DNA of 64,000 nucleotides from Methanobacterium sp. PtaB.Bin024 (GCA_002067065.1 MVPY01000031.1:1-64000), one strand, 5' to 3'. Positions 13,237-22,377 are shown, counted from the first letter of the stretch. A program made the numbers and translations. Notes: generated from the letters alone by a model not told the origin.

Positions 13237-14115
13237 ATGAAAATTGTGCCCCTGGCCTTTGAAAGTATGGGTGTCCGCTCCATGGCCACCTTCATTGAAA
13301 CTGACCAGAAAATACTCCTGGACCCTGGGACATCCATTGCCCCTAAAAGATTTGGATTTCCCCCATGGAAGGATGAATTTGATGCTCTGCATGAAACTCG
13401 GACTAGAATTCAAGATTATGCTGTTAATGCCGATGTTATCACCATCAGCCATTATCATCATGATCATTTTACACCTTTCAGTCTGGGACGACACCTGGCC
13501 TCAGCCCCTAGATATGCAGAAGAGATCTATAGGGATAAAAAGCTGTTTATAAAACATCCCACTTCCCATATAAATAAAAGTCAGCAAAAAAGGGCCCGTG
13601 ACTTTTTAAAGAATCTAAAAATCATGGGAAACCGTGACATCACCTACGCTGATGGAAATACTTTTGAAATTGGTGAGACCGTTCTGAAATTTTCAAAACC
13701 TCTCCCTCATGGCCCGGAGGGAAGTCGGATGGGCTTTGTAATATCCACCACTATAAAGTGGAATAAAGAGAAGGTGATGCATGCTTCTGATGTGCAGGGT
13801 CCAATCTATGAAGGTTCTAAAAATATTATAATTGATGAAAAACCAGATACTGTGATTTTAAGTGGTCCTCCTACTTACCTTGAGGGTTTTGCCCTGGAAA
13901 CAGAGGATATTGAAAAAGCCCGGGAAAATCTTGTTGAAATAGCAAGTAAAATACCAAGAGTGGTTGTGGACCATCATCTGTTAAGGGATCTTGGCTGTTT
14001 TGATTTTTTAAAATCTGTGCGAGAAGAATCTGGTGGAGAAATAATAGTAGCATCAGAACTTCTGGGAAAAGAACCTTATCTGTTGGAAGCAAGGCGGAAA
14101 GAGTTTTATTATTAG
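13237..14115 (+). CDS. UPF0282 family MBL-fold metallo-hydrolase
   Basis: Archaeal metallo-beta-lactamase-fold protein of unknown substrate. The metal motif HYHHDH is present in ITISHYHHDHFTPF at about residues 68-81. Later metal ligands are probable in MHASDVQGP and VVVDHHLLRD. The family N-terminus MKIVPLAFESMGVRSMAT argues for ATG 13237, which has GGGTG six bases upstream, over an in-frame TTG at 13231. The resulting 292 residues are normal for UPF0282. It may be co-transcribed with adenine deaminase. I cannot name the reaction. Confidence 0.85.
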   Translation: MKIVPLAFESMGVRSMATFIETDQKILLDPGTSIAPKRFGFPPWKDEFDALHETRTRIQDYAVNADVITISHYHHDHFTPFSLGRHLASAPRYAEEIYRDKKLFIKHPTSHINKSQQKRARDFLKNLKIMGNRDITYADGNTFEIGETVLKFSKPLPHGPEGSRMGFVISTTIKWNKEKVMHASDVQGPIYEGSKNIIIDEKPDTVILSGPPTYLEGFALETEDIEKARENLVEIASKIPRVVVDHHLLRDLGCFDFLKSVREESGGEIIVASELLGKEPYLLEARRKEFYY

Positions 14116-14244
14116 TAATTTTTAATAATTACTAATTTTTATTTGAAATATTATTCAAATATTTATTTTATTCAAATATTTTATTTCCAAATCAAATTTT
14201 CATGAAATGATTCTATCAAAAAAAGTTATATTGAGAAAATGTGA

Positions 14245-14862
14245 TTATTTAACCTTTAATTCATTCAAGATCATCTTCATGGCTTTTTTATGGTCTTCTC
14301 CACCCACTTTATTCACCACTCTGGAGATTTCATTTATTTTATCGAGATTTTTATTCTTTTCATCTTCAGAAACAATGTCAATCCGGGTTAAATATATTAA
14401 CGCCTCAATGATCCCATAAATTGCCCTGTTTAAAGGTTCAGCGTGTTGATTGACCTCGACAACTTCTTTAACATTGGCCCTTACAATATTCATAGTGGAT
14501 GTTCCCAGTTGATCTTTCCGTTCTATGATCCTTTCATGAGTTACCTCGGCCCTGAAAAAGGAATCTGCGTCCTTGAGAGAAAATCCACTCTTTTGTTTTT
14601 GGAACTTTTCACCGTCCAGATTTCCGATGGTTGATTGAACAAACAAGAGGGGGTCTTTTGATATATTAACATAAAAAGTCTTCTTGCGCCTCACATTCAG
14701 ATAAGTTTTTGACCCCTTGAAAAGGTAAAGGACTATCTCGCTTTCATTTTTGCATACCACCCCTACTGGTGCTGCATTGGGTGTTCCATCCCTGTTTTGG
14801 GTGGTGATGATGGTCTCATAGAGAAGACCATGTTCCATTCCCAAAGAATAAAGATCTGGCAT
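14245..14862 (-). CDS. DUF447 family protein, flavin-reductase-like fold
   Basis: The 205-residue archaeal protein resembles split-barrel FMN-binding proteins. The first half carries YETIITTQNRDGTPNAAPVGV, a typical opening of pyridoxamine-oxidase/flavin-reductase-like folds; the second half is helical and charged. Members are annotated DUF447 and the substrate is unknown. It is followed upstream (34 bases) by the DUF2124 gene on the same strand, and the two probably form a unit. It may bind FMN or F420. Confidence 0.78.
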   Translation of the reverse strand: MPDLYSLGMEHGLLYETIITTQNRDGTPNAAPVGVVCKNESEIVLYLFKGSKTYLNVRRKKTFYVNISKDPLLFVQSTIGNLDGEKFQKQKSGFSLKDADSFFRAEVTHERIIERKDQLGTSTMNIVRANVKEVVEVNQHAEPLNRAIYGIIEALIYLTRIDIVSEDEKNKNLDKINEISRVVNKVGGEDHKKAMKMILNELKVK

Positions 14863-14896
14863 AATAACCGATATCCTAATATCCTATATTTTTATC

Positions 14897-15361
14897 TTAT
14901 TCCTTTTTTCTAATATCTCCTGTTAGAATACCATTTATTATACAGTCAAAATCAATTAACTCATCCCAACCTGCCTTTTTAAACATGTCCATATAGCAGA
15001 GTCCAATGATCTTTCCATTAGGTTCGAGGATCTCATTTAAGAGTTTTTTAACATCTTCTATGTCTACATTATATTGGGGCATAGAAAGTCCGCCAAGCAG
15101 TGCTACAACACCAGAATGGGGATCGGCTTCTTGGGAAAATTGCATACCAAGAGGAGTGCTCTCTATTTTACGTGCGCTTTCCATATCAGTTCTGGCCATA
15201 AATACTGATTCTTTATCTCGAATTACATAGGCGAATAGTTCGGCAAATGGACTGCAAACACCTGGAATACCTACAAAAGTAACTTTTTCAGCATCCCCTA
15301 CTTCTTTCTTAAGTGCCATTAAATTCGCATTCAATCCTTTGAATTCTTCTGTTTGAAACAT
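14897..15361 (-). CDS. DUF2124 family archaeal protein
   Basis: Small soluble alpha/beta protein, 154 residues from ATG 15361. AAAGGTTGAT lies just upstream of that ATG; a GTG at 15382 would add seven residues. Visible features are a hydrophobic strand VTFVGIPGVCSPFAELFAYV, a segment VVALLGGLSMPQY, and NGKIIGLCYMDMFKKAGW. This resembles the methanogen DUF2124 family, which has no known activity. It lies in an apparent operon with the DUF447 gene. Both families occur mainly in methanogens, so a role near methanogenesis or cofactor metabolism is possible but unproven. Confidence 0.7.
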   Translation of the reverse strand: MFQTEEFKGLNANLMALKKEVGDAEKVTFVGIPGVCSPFAELFAYVIRDKESVFMARTDMESARKIESTPLGMQFSQEADPHSGVVALLGGLSMPQYNVDIEDVKKLLNEILEPNGKIIGLCYMDMFKKAGWDELIDFDCIINGILTGDIRKKE

Positions 15362-15483
15362 ATTATCAACCTTTATTTCCACTTAAAAAAACCTAGTTAA
15401 TGATAAAAAAAATACTAAGTTATCAAAGGGGCCAATATTTCCTAAATTAAGGAACATCAAAGATTGTAATGCTCCCAAAAATT

Positions 15484-15624
15484 TTATGATCCCTTCAAAA
15501 ATATGTATATTATGTAGGCTATTACCAGTATAATTATAACTGGAAGTAACCATATGAATACATAGAAAAAAACCACTGCCAGCACCAGGGCCACCAGTAT
15601 GAGTAAAATGTCTTGAAGTTCCAT
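15484..15624 (-). CDS. Small hydrophobic membrane peptide (46 residues)
   Basis: Short ORF from ATG 15624 to TAA 15484. After the charged start MELQD the peptide is almost wholly hydrophobic in two blocks, ILLILVALVLAVVFFYVFIW and LLPVIIILVIAYIIYIFL, ending KGS. This looks like a hairpin of two transmembrane helices joined near a proline. There is no convincing ribosome binding site, which lowers confidence. It lies in a 425-base gap upstream of the minus-strand DUF2124 gene and could be co-transcribed with it. No function can be assigned. Confidence 0.45.
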   Translation of the reverse strand: MELQDILLILVALVLAVVFFYVFIWLLPVIIILVIAYIIYIFLKGS

Positions 15625-15786
15625 ATTTTTCTATATTGCCATTTCAACATAAAAATATTTCCATAACACAAATTTAATCAGGATCATAGTCAATTAATAA
15701 ATAAATAAGCATCAGTCATCTATATTAAAAGTTAAAGCAGATTAAACGATAAATTTAAACAGACAGATCCAAGGAGAACACCTATA

Positions 15787-16353
15787 ATGATATTAGTGAT
15801 TAATAATCATGGACAGTACAATCACCGCATCCACCGTACCCTTCACTATCTGAAAATACCCTCTGAGCTGGTGCCCAACACTACTTCACTTTCTGAAATT
15901 GAAGATAAAGAACCCGAAGGACTCATATTAGGGGGAGGTCCTTCAGTGGAAAGATCTGGTAACAGCACAGAATATGTTAAAAAACTGGATTACCCCATTC
16001 TGGGAATCTGCCTCGGCCACCAAATTATTGCCCAGGCCTACGGCGGTGGAATAGGATCTGCGGGCTCAGAAAGTTATGCCCAGATCCAAATCAACATCCA
16101 GGATGAGAACGATATCTTCAAGGGTCTCGGACCTCAGCTAGATGTATGGGCTTCCCATAAAGACGAAGTAACCAAACTTCCCCCTGGATTTAAAATACTT
16201 GCTTCATCACCCATATGTGACATTGAAGCCATGAAACACCCTGAGAAACCTTTATATGGAATACAATTCCATCCTGAGGTTTATCATACTCCAGAAGGGC
16301 CGAGAGTATTTGAAAATTTCAACACAGTCTGTTCTGAACATTCAAAACTATAA
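15787..16353 (+). CDS. guaAA: GMP synthase glutamine amidotransferase subunit A
   Basis: Class I glutamine amidotransferase that supplies ammonia to the ATP-pyrophosphatase subunit, which turns XMP into GMP. The nucleophile elbow ILGICLGHQII (about residues 74-84, catalytic Cys78) and the His-Glu end of the triad in FHPEVYHTPEG (about 159-169) are present. The 188 residues are normal for the archaeal split enzyme. The start ATG 15787 follows AAGGAGAACACC. Its partner guaAB is 4.4 kb downstream on the same strand, separated by a minus-strand cassette, whereas in related methanogens the two are commonly adjacent. Confidence 0.95.
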   Translation: MILVINNHGQYNHRIHRTLHYLKIPSELVPNTTSLSEIEDKEPEGLILGGGPSVERSGNSTEYVKKLDYPILGICLGHQIIAQAYGGGIGSAGSESYAQIQINIQDENDIFKGLGPQLDVWASHKDEVTKLPPGFKILASSPICDIEAMKHPEKPLYGIQFHPEVYHTPEGPRVFENFNTVCSEHSKL

Positions 16354-16418
16354 TTTTGAAATTTATTCCAAAACATACAGATAATACAATAAAATATCCT
16401 CACAATACAAATAGTCCC

Positions 16419-18083
16419 CTAGTTCAGCCGATAATAATAACAATTACCATCTTGAACCATAGTAGCATTCTCCAGTTCTTTCTCCCATTTTTCTGAAGGA
16501 TAACCCCAGAACAGGATAACTATATGATAACCCGAGAGTCCTTTAGTAAACCTTCCAATATCTTCAGTTGAATTGATTTTATATACTCGTTTCATAGAAT
16601 AAGAAATCTGTTGGGGCGGATTAAAGGAAATTTCAACATTTGGTGAAAATATTATATCATCATAATTGGTGTTTTCCCTTATGGAATTTCCAAATATGTT
16701 ATAATGTGGATTACCTGCCTTAAACCAATATTGCTTGTAATGAGGATGTTCATTAACCAAATAGATGCTTGCCGCTGAAAATACCAATAAAAAAATTATT
16801 AAAAATCCAACATCTACTTTCAAATTTTTTGATAAGTTGAATTTAATATTTGGAATCTTAATATTACTTTTCAAAATCAAATATAAAGAAACAGGCGCAA
16901 GTACGAATGGAATGGTTGCTAAAGGCACAGAAAACTTTAGAATCGAAAAAGAATGCATCAAAGAATGATTCTTGAACGTGATTACCTGCAAAATACATGG
17001 TATCAATAAAATAGACATAAGTGCACATATTCTTTTAATTTTCAAATCTGTTTCTTTCTTTAAAAGTTTCTGTAATAAAACAAACAACAAAACAACTACA
17101 ACAACAGCCAAAGCAAAACAAAGAGCATAAAGCCCTATTTCGCCATATCCATTTATAAAACCTTCAACCCAATGATAAGGAGGAGGTACAGTTACCCCCT
17201 TATTTGTTATTCCAGTTCTAAAAATAACCTTGTTATAAACCAGTCCAAAACGATCCCATGAAAAAATTTGATATAAAAGGATTATTATTGCTATAAGTGG
17301 TGCCAACCAAAATTTAAAACCTTCTTTTAGAAAAGTGCCAATTTTTCTGTTGAATTGAATCTTCCCTTCAAAAATACGCTTTAAAAATACCATTAAAGCA
17401 ACAAAAACAAACAACCAATCCGTTAAAAAGCCATAAAATAATACCAAATTCTGCAAAATACCCAAAACCCTTATATACCGATCATTCAACCCATCAATAA
17501 TAACTTCTAAAAAGACATACAAAACAAATGGCAGAATAACTGCCTGATCAGAAAAAAACACGTTCTGATGCCAGTATAATGGTGCGGGTAGTAAGAGTTC
17601 TAAGAATATGGGCAAAGTGGAAAAAAGGAAAGAGTTTAAAAGATCAACTTTTATTTGTCTTAAGAAAATAAATATTGTTAGTGATAGCAAAAAAGCAATT
17701 AAAAAATGGTTAAAAAGATTATAATACATTATTAATGGAACATTTGGTTCCTGTCCAGTAATTACGCTTAAAGAATATATGGGTATAATAGAACCTGGAA
17801 GATAGCTAAGATACGGTTTTCTGCTGCTAAGATTTTGAAATTCAATGGATCGAGGATTTTCAAACATTCCAAACTTTAAATTTAAAGGTCCTTCATAATA
17901 CCAGTTTTTTGCGAATTTCAAGGTACTTGCGGTTAACCACACATGGAGACCATCAGAAAGTTCGCCAAAATAGGGTTTTCTAATCTCCACTGTGTACTCA
18001 AAAACTGCAACAGTAGTGCCTAATAAAAGAAAAATACATATAATTGCCTGGATCTGTTCTCTTTTTAAATCCTTAATTGCCAT
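16419..18083 (-). CDS. Polytopic membrane protein, GT-C-like glycosyltransferase candidate
   Basis: The 554-residue protein has one N-terminal helix (about residues 12-30) and then about ten more hydrophobic segments up to about residue 450, followed by a soluble C-terminal tail. The first extracytoplasmic loop has an acidic cluster in FGELSDGLHVWLTAS (about 37-51). In that position GT-C enzymes that use polyprenyl-linked sugars carry a catalytic acidic residue. The GTG/ATG-type start at 18083 has AGGGGTATTTA upstream. It is last in a minus-strand unit with GtrA and a UGM-like flavoprotein, which supports a role in surface glycan assembly. No exact family is recognised. Confidence 0.6.
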   Translation of the reverse strand: MAIKDLKREQIQAIICIFLLLGTTVAVFEYTVEIRKPYFGELSDGLHVWLTASTLKFAKNWYYEGPLNLKFGMFENPRSIEFQNLSSRKPYLSYLPGSIIPIYSLSVITGQEPNVPLIMYYNLFNHFLIAFLLSLTIFIFLRQIKVDLLNSFLFSTLPIFLELLLPAPLYWHQNVFFSDQAVILPFVLYVFLEVIIDGLNDRYIRVLGILQNLVLFYGFLTDWLFVFVALMVFLKRIFEGKIQFNRKIGTFLKEGFKFWLAPLIAIIILLYQIFSWDRFGLVYNKVIFRTGITNKGVTVPPPYHWVEGFINGYGEIGLYALCFALAVVVVVLLFVLLQKLLKKETDLKIKRICALMSILLIPCILQVITFKNHSLMHSFSILKFSVPLATIPFVLAPVSLYLILKSNIKIPNIKFNLSKNLKVDVGFLIIFLLVFSAASIYLVNEHPHYKQYWFKAGNPHYNIFGNSIRENTNYDDIIFSPNVEISFNPPQQISYSMKRVYKINSTEDIGRFTKGLSGYHIVILFWGYPSEKWEKELENATMVQDGNCYYYRLN

Positions 18084-18119
18084 TAAATACCCCTAAAATT
18101 ATCTAATGTTCTTAATGAA

Positions 18120-19730
18120 TCATTCTTCATGATAATCTTCTTCAGCATTGATCATCCACAAATTATCCTTTGAAGTAATACCTTGACATATATTCTCCAC
18201 TGCAGTCATAGCCGTGAGCATTGAATGATCCATGTTATTGTAACGATGCATACCATTCCTTCCAACTAAAAACAAATTGACAAATTGATCTGTGAATTCT
18301 CTGATCACCGAGAAACGATCATAAGTCCCAAAATAAGCAGGATAGGTTTTAGGCACCCTGATAACCACCCAATCAAGTACATCTTCCTTGTTAATTATAT
18401 CAATATTGGCAAGCTCATTAACGGCAAAATCTGCAAATTTGTGGTCATCCATATTCCACAGTTCATCCCCTTCATTACAAAAGTATTCTAAACCTATCCA
18501 GACATTTTCATCATCTTCAACCATGTATGGACTCCAATTATTGAATATTTGAAGTCTGCCTAGCTTTACATCTCTTTCCTGAATATAAATCCAGTTATCC
18601 GGAACCAAATCATTGATTGTCTTTATTTTAGTCTGATTCTTAATTTTTAATTTCTTCAGAAGGAGCCCCACTGTGATGAAATCTCGATACATCAATCCGT
18701 TAGCCACTTTTTGAACTTCAGGAGAAATTTCTCCCTCAAATGAATTTATCAAATCCTTGACTGGCATTGAAGAGAAGAAATAATCTCCCTCTAAATTTTT
18801 CACAACTCCACTCGATTTTTCCACCACTCGAACGTCCTGAATATACTGACCATCACTTTTTATTCCAATAACTTGGCTCCCATAGTCTATTTCACCACCA
18901 TTTTCAGTGATAATCTTAGCTACCTCTTCCCACATCTGTCCAGGACCAAATTTAGGGTACATAAATTGTGAAATTAGACTGGTTTCCACATTTTTCTGGG
19001 ATGTGGACAAATCTCGGGAGAAATTTTTAAAAATAGCATGTGAAATTGTTTTGGTAATTGAAAGCCCCTTTACTCTTTGTGATCCCCAATCAGCTTTTAT
19101 TTCACTACATTTAACTCCCCACACTTTCTCTGTGTAATCTTTAAAGAAAGTACTGTACAATTCCACACCAAACCTATTTATGAAAAAGTCTTCAAGGGAT
19201 TTTTCAGGTTTGATCTGATAGAAAGACGCTTTTATGTAGCTTAAACCTATTTTAACAGTTCTTGTTATTCCCAAATTGGAGAATGTGTTATAAGTTAGGG
19301 AAACTGGATAATTGAAAAATTTTCTAAGGAAAAATATTCTGGAAAGCCTGCTTCTGTTAAGCATTACTTCATCAGTTTTTTCAGGGTCAGGAGGATCTAA
19401 ACGTCCTAAATTTCGGGACCTCAAATCCCGTTTAAGGTATTGATCAGCAAGAGGTACGCTTCTTCCCAACTCCCGGTCATCCTTGGCTGGTTTCCCCTGT
19501 AATGGAAGAATATTTTGCCACCATTGCATTATCCGATCTGACTTGGAAAAAAATCTATGCCCTCCAATATCAATCCGATTACCTTTATAATTCACTGTTT
19601 TTGAAATGCCACCAATACTTTCAGTTGCTTCCAATAAAATTGGTTTAATATCAGTTTTATCTATTAACTCATAGGCTGCAGTTAAACCTGCAGGACCCGC
19701 ACCAATAATGATCGCTATTTTTTGACTCAT
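18120..19730 (-). CDS. FAD-dependent UDP-galactopyranose-mutase-like / amine-oxidase-fold flavoprotein
   Basis: Flavoprotein of 536 residues from ATG 19730, with AGGGT upstream. A TTG at 19745 overlapping the GtrA stop is the alternative start. The FAD-binding motif IIGAGPAGLTAAYEL is N-terminal, followed by GGHRFFSKSDRIMQWW, which resembles the GGISKTV...IGGHRFF region of mutase-like NAD(P)/FAD proteins. YTEKVWGVKCSEI and the C-terminal GRNGMHRYNNMDHSM block are also typical. Probable role: ring contraction or another redox step on a nucleotide sugar for surface glycans. Its neighbours GtrA and a GT-C-like protein support this. The substrate is uncertain. Confidence 0.75.
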   Translation of the reverse strand: MSQKIAIIIGAGPAGLTAAYELIDKTDIKPILLEATESIGGISKTVNYKGNRIDIGGHRFFSKSDRIMQWWQNILPLQGKPAKDDRELGRSVPLADQYLKRDLRSRNLGRLDPPDPEKTDEVMLNRSRLSRIFFLRKFFNYPVSLTYNTFSNLGITRTVKIGLSYIKASFYQIKPEKSLEDFFINRFGVELYSTFFKDYTEKVWGVKCSEIKADWGSQRVKGLSITKTISHAIFKNFSRDLSTSQKNVETSLISQFMYPKFGPGQMWEEVAKIITENGGEIDYGSQVIGIKSDGQYIQDVRVVEKSSGVVKNLEGDYFFSSMPVKDLINSFEGEISPEVQKVANGLMYRDFITVGLLLKKLKIKNQTKIKTINDLVPDNWIYIQERDVKLGRLQIFNNWSPYMVEDDENVWIGLEYFCNEGDELWNMDDHKFADFAVNELANIDIINKEDVLDWVVIRVPKTYPAYFGTYDRFSVIREFTDQFVNLFLVGRNGMHRYNNMDHSMLTAMTAVENICQGITSKDNLWMINAEEDYHEE

Positions 19731-19741
19731 ATTAAACCCTA

Positions 19742-20188
19742 TCAAAATAAAGTGAATTTTCTAGCAAAGAAATTCCAGAAAAGTATTATTATCGCTGTGA
19801 TGATCTTTGAAAACAGATAGTAAATACCTAATTCAGATGTGAAAAACCATATAAAAATCTCATTCAAAGCCAAACCTATTATGCCAATAACTGCAAAAAG
19901 GCTAAATTCAATGGTTTTATTATCAAAGTTATGTTTATTGAAAACCCACTTTATACTCAATAAATAGTTAGTCACCAGACCTAAAATAAAGGCTGAAGCA
20001 GCAGATATAATATAATAAATCCCAAAATAATCTGTTAATATGAATAATGAAAGAAAATCCACAATAAATGCAGCCCCTCCAACAAAGATATATCTAAAGA
20101 ATTGGATTTGAACACTTTCAGTTGGATGTTTCAAAATTCTTCCTATAACATCTTTTATCTGTGATTCATCTTCCTTTTTCGTTGCCAT
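19742..20188 (-). CDS. GtrA-like membrane protein
   Basis: Small membrane protein of 148 residues with four hydrophobic segments (about residues 29-50, 58-80, 94-112 and 120-142), the pattern of the GtrA/DPMS family. Its members are thought to flip polyprenyl-linked sugars across the membrane. FFRYIFVGGAAFIVDFLSLF matches the usual first segment. It opens a minus-strand unit followed by the mutase-like flavoprotein and a GT-C-like protein. The start ATG 20188 follows a G-rich stretch (GGGGATTGGGGGCAC). Confidence 0.85.
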   Translation of the reverse strand: MATKKEDESQIKDVIGRILKHPTESVQIQFFRYIFVGGAAFIVDFLSLFILTDYFGIYYIISAASAFILGLVTNYLLSIKWVFNKHNFDNKTIEFSLFAVIGIIGLALNEIFIWFFTSELGIYYLFSKIITAIIILFWNFFARKFTLF

Positions 20189-20787
20189 GTGCCCCCAATC
20201 CCCTAAATTTATAAAAAACCATTAGAATAAAAATTTTAAAATGCATTTAAAGTATTAAATATCAAATTAATTGCCAATATATCGTTAATAGTTCAAAGCC
20301 TTCGTTAATAGTTCAAAGCCTCTATTTTTGAATGAAATCACCGGTATAGACAATGATGTTGTTATTAAAATATATCAAATGATATCAAATGATCATATAT
20401 AAATATATCTAAAATTAGGGACTGTGAAGTTGGGGTTGATTTTTCTCGGGTTTTTATATCATTTTTTTTCATTTTTTAAAGTAGCCATTGGAAACTATTC
20501 TAATTTATCACTTTTTTAAGGTGTAAACATTGTTAAAATTTATTTAAATCCTTTGAAATATTTTAACCGTTAATTGTTGCTGGATACTATACTAAAAAAC
20601 GAAGTGAAAATTATAAATTATCCATTAAAGAACGAATCACTATGTTTCTGATTCTTAATATAAATGATATGGATTTAATTATAATGACAATTTAAATGAA
20701 TTCATAGATAAAAAAAATAGAAATCGAATATGTACAATAAGTGAAATTAGATTAGCCAGGTTATTTCGTAATGTAAGGTGAATAAAC
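20189..20787. other. 599-base AT-rich intergenic region
   Basis: Very AT-rich with no supportable ORF. It holds a perfect 20-bp tandem duplication (see separate entry), the short repeat ATATCAAATGATATCAAATGATC near 20371-20395 and poly-T runs. It separates the start of the minus-strand glycan cassette from plus-strand guaAB, so promoters for both should lie here. I could not fix a clear TATA for either. No tRNA or stable hairpin is recognised. Confidence 0.4.
20282..20321. repeat. Perfect 20-bp tandem duplication
   Basis: The unit TCGTTAATAGTTCAAAGCCT occurs twice back to back (20282-20301 and 20302-20321) about 95 bases upstream of the GtrA gene. The two copies are identical. This could be a chance recent duplication or a doubled regulator site, since two copies sit about two helical turns apart. 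Confidence 0.9.
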
Positions 20788-21714
20788 ATGTTAGATCCGT
20801 CTTCATTCATTAAAGAATCCATTGATGAAATCAAAAAAACCATAGGAGATAAAAAAGCCATAATCGCCCTTTCAGGTGGTGTTGATAGCTCAGTAGCTTC
20901 AGTTCTGGTTTCTAAAGCTATTATGGAGAATTTGACTGCGGTTTTTGTAGATCATGGCCTCCTCAGAGAAGGAGAAGCCGATTACGTTCGGAATACTTTC
21001 CAAAACCGGTTAAATCTAAAATATATTGATGCCAGTGAAGAATTTTTGGGTAAACTGCAGGGTGTGGAAGACCCTGAAGAAAAAAGGAAGATCATTGGTG
21101 AAGTGTTCATTCGGGTTTTTGAAAGAGAGGCTGAAAAAATCGGTGCTGAGTTTCTGGTGCAGGGCACCATTGCCCCGGACTGGATTGAAAGTCAGGGTGA
21201 TATTAAATCTCATCATAATTTGGCCCTTCCCCATGGGATGGTTTTAGAGATTGTTGAACCTATAAGAGAGTTGTACAAAGATGAAGTAAGAATCATCGGA
21301 ACAGAGATGGGTTTACCTCCCGAAATGGTAAATAGGCAACCATACCCAGGTCCTGGCCTGGCAGTGCGAATTGCAGGGGAAATAACCCTGAAAAAAATTG
21401 AGATATGCCGCAAAGCTAATGCCATAGTAGAAGAGGAAGTGCAAAAGGAGGGTCTGGATGAAACTTTGTGGCAGTACTTTGCAGTACTCACCAACACCAA
21501 GGTTACTGGTGTGAAAGGCGATATAAGGGATTATGGATACTTAGTTGTTCTGCGAATGGTTGAGTCTTTGGATGCTATGACTGCAGATGTCCCTGAACTG
21601 CCATGGGAAATGGTTAAAACGATTTCTAAAAGAGTAACTGCTGAGATTCCTGAAGTCACACATGTTGCTCTTTCAGTGAGTGATAAACCTCCCAGTACTA
21701 TTGAACTAGCATGA
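20788..21714 (+). CDS. guaAB: GMP synthase ATP-pyrophosphatase subunit B
   Basis: Adenylates XMP and aminates it to GMP using ammonia from the amidotransferase subunit. The PP-loop ALSGGVDSSVASVL is at about residues 28-41. The C-terminal dimerisation domain has RQPYPGPGLAVRIAGE (about 184-199) and ends PPSTIELA. The 308 residues are normal. ATG 20788 follows AAGGTGAATAAAC. It lies 4.4 kb from its partner guaAA, so the split enzyme is made from two transcripts here. Confidence 0.96.
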   Translation: MLDPSSFIKESIDEIKKTIGDKKAIIALSGGVDSSVASVLVSKAIMENLTAVFVDHGLLREGEADYVRNTFQNRLNLKYIDASEEFLGKLQGVEDPEEKRKIIGEVFIRVFEREAEKIGAEFLVQGTIAPDWIESQGDIKSHHNLALPHGMVLEIVEPIRELYKDEVRIIGTEMGLPPEMVNRQPYPGPGLAVRIAGEITLKKIEICRKANAIVEEEVQKEGLDETLWQYFAVLTNTKVTGVKGDIRDYGYLVVLRMVESLDAMTADVPELPWEMVKTISKRVTAEIPEVTHVALSVSDKPPSTIELA

Positions 21715-21831
21715 TAATATTTTTCATTTATTTTTTTTGAGTATCTTACCTATACAGATATTAGATAAATATTCAGTAAAATTCATTTTAGATAAACAAA
21801 TTTTTGGTTAATTAGCAATGTTGTGGATAAA

Positions 21832-21839
21832 TTTATATA
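21832..21839 (+). promoter_or_regulatory. TATA box of the first small-GTPase gene
   Basis: TTTATATA at this position predicts a transcription start near 21860, which rules out starting the next gene at the upstream in-frame ATG 21823 and supports ATG 21907. The short leader then contains a small hairpin, GGAAG-AAGG-CTTCC, at about 21861-21874. Confidence 0.6.
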
Positions 21840-21906
21840 CCATAAAAACGAACAGTTTTATCGGAAGAAGGCTTCCGTATTCCTGTCAAATATTGTTGGT
21901 GATCAA

Positions 21907-22377
21907 ATGGAAACTAAAAAAATTTTAGTGTTAGGAAACTCAGATTCAGGGAAAAGAACTGCCTTGAAACATATCTGTAACAATTTGGTTGAAACTGAAG
22001 CTGCAAGTTATGGGAAAACCATTAGAAATAATAAAAAGCTTCAAATATTCAGTCCATCCAGTGCAGAGAGATTTCAATTCATGAAAGACATATTATCCAA
22101 AAACATGGATGGAACCATTATAGTAATTGACAATACTCAGGGAATAACTCCTAACTGTGAAGAGATGATTGATTTTGTGGAGGAAAAAGATGTTCCCTAC
22201 ATAATATTTGCCAACAAACAGGATTTAAACAACGGCCCATTATACAGCCATTATCCATGTGTCCATATAATTCCTACAGAAGCAATATCAGGTAAAGGTG
22301 TTATAGAAGGTTTAAACATTTTATTAGGATTAATGGAAAATAAACACGCTAATGAAATTCATGCCATAAGCTACTAA
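21907..22377 (+). CDS. Small Ras-like GTPase-family protein with degenerate switch II (paralogue A)
   Basis: The 156-residue single-domain protein resembles the COG2229/MglA-like small GTPases. The P-loop is GNSDSGKRT (residues 10-18), where the usual Ser/Thr after the Lys is Arg and a Thr follows. The guanine-specificity motif NKQD is intact at residues 103-106, and TEAISGKG resembles G5. The switch II block, normally TPGQERF, reads SPSSAERF (about 49-56), so the catalytic Gln region is lost. The start ATG 21907 has GGTGA upstream, and a TATA box inside the longer reading excludes ATG 21823. It is closely similar in sequence and equal in length to the gene at 24038. Function unknown; probably a nucleotide-dependent switch with slow or no hydrolysis. 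Confidence 0.8.
   Translation: METKKILVLGNSDSGKRTALKHICNNLVETEAASYGKTIRNNKKLQIFSPSSAERFQFMKDILSKNMDGTIIVIDNTQGITPNCEEMIDFVEEKDVPYIIFANKQDLNNGPLYSHYPCVHIIPTEAISGKGVIEGLNILLGLMENKHANEIHAISY

Noticed and set aside
20282..20321. tRNA T-loop-like GTTCAAAGCC
   Set aside because: The sequence is part of a 20-bp tandem repeat and no cloverleaf can be drawn around either copy.
21823..21906. N-terminal extension of GTPase paralogue A from ATG 21823
   Set aside because: It contains a TATA box (21832-21839), has no counterpart in the 156-residue paralogue at 24038, and ATG 21907 has its own GGTGA site.
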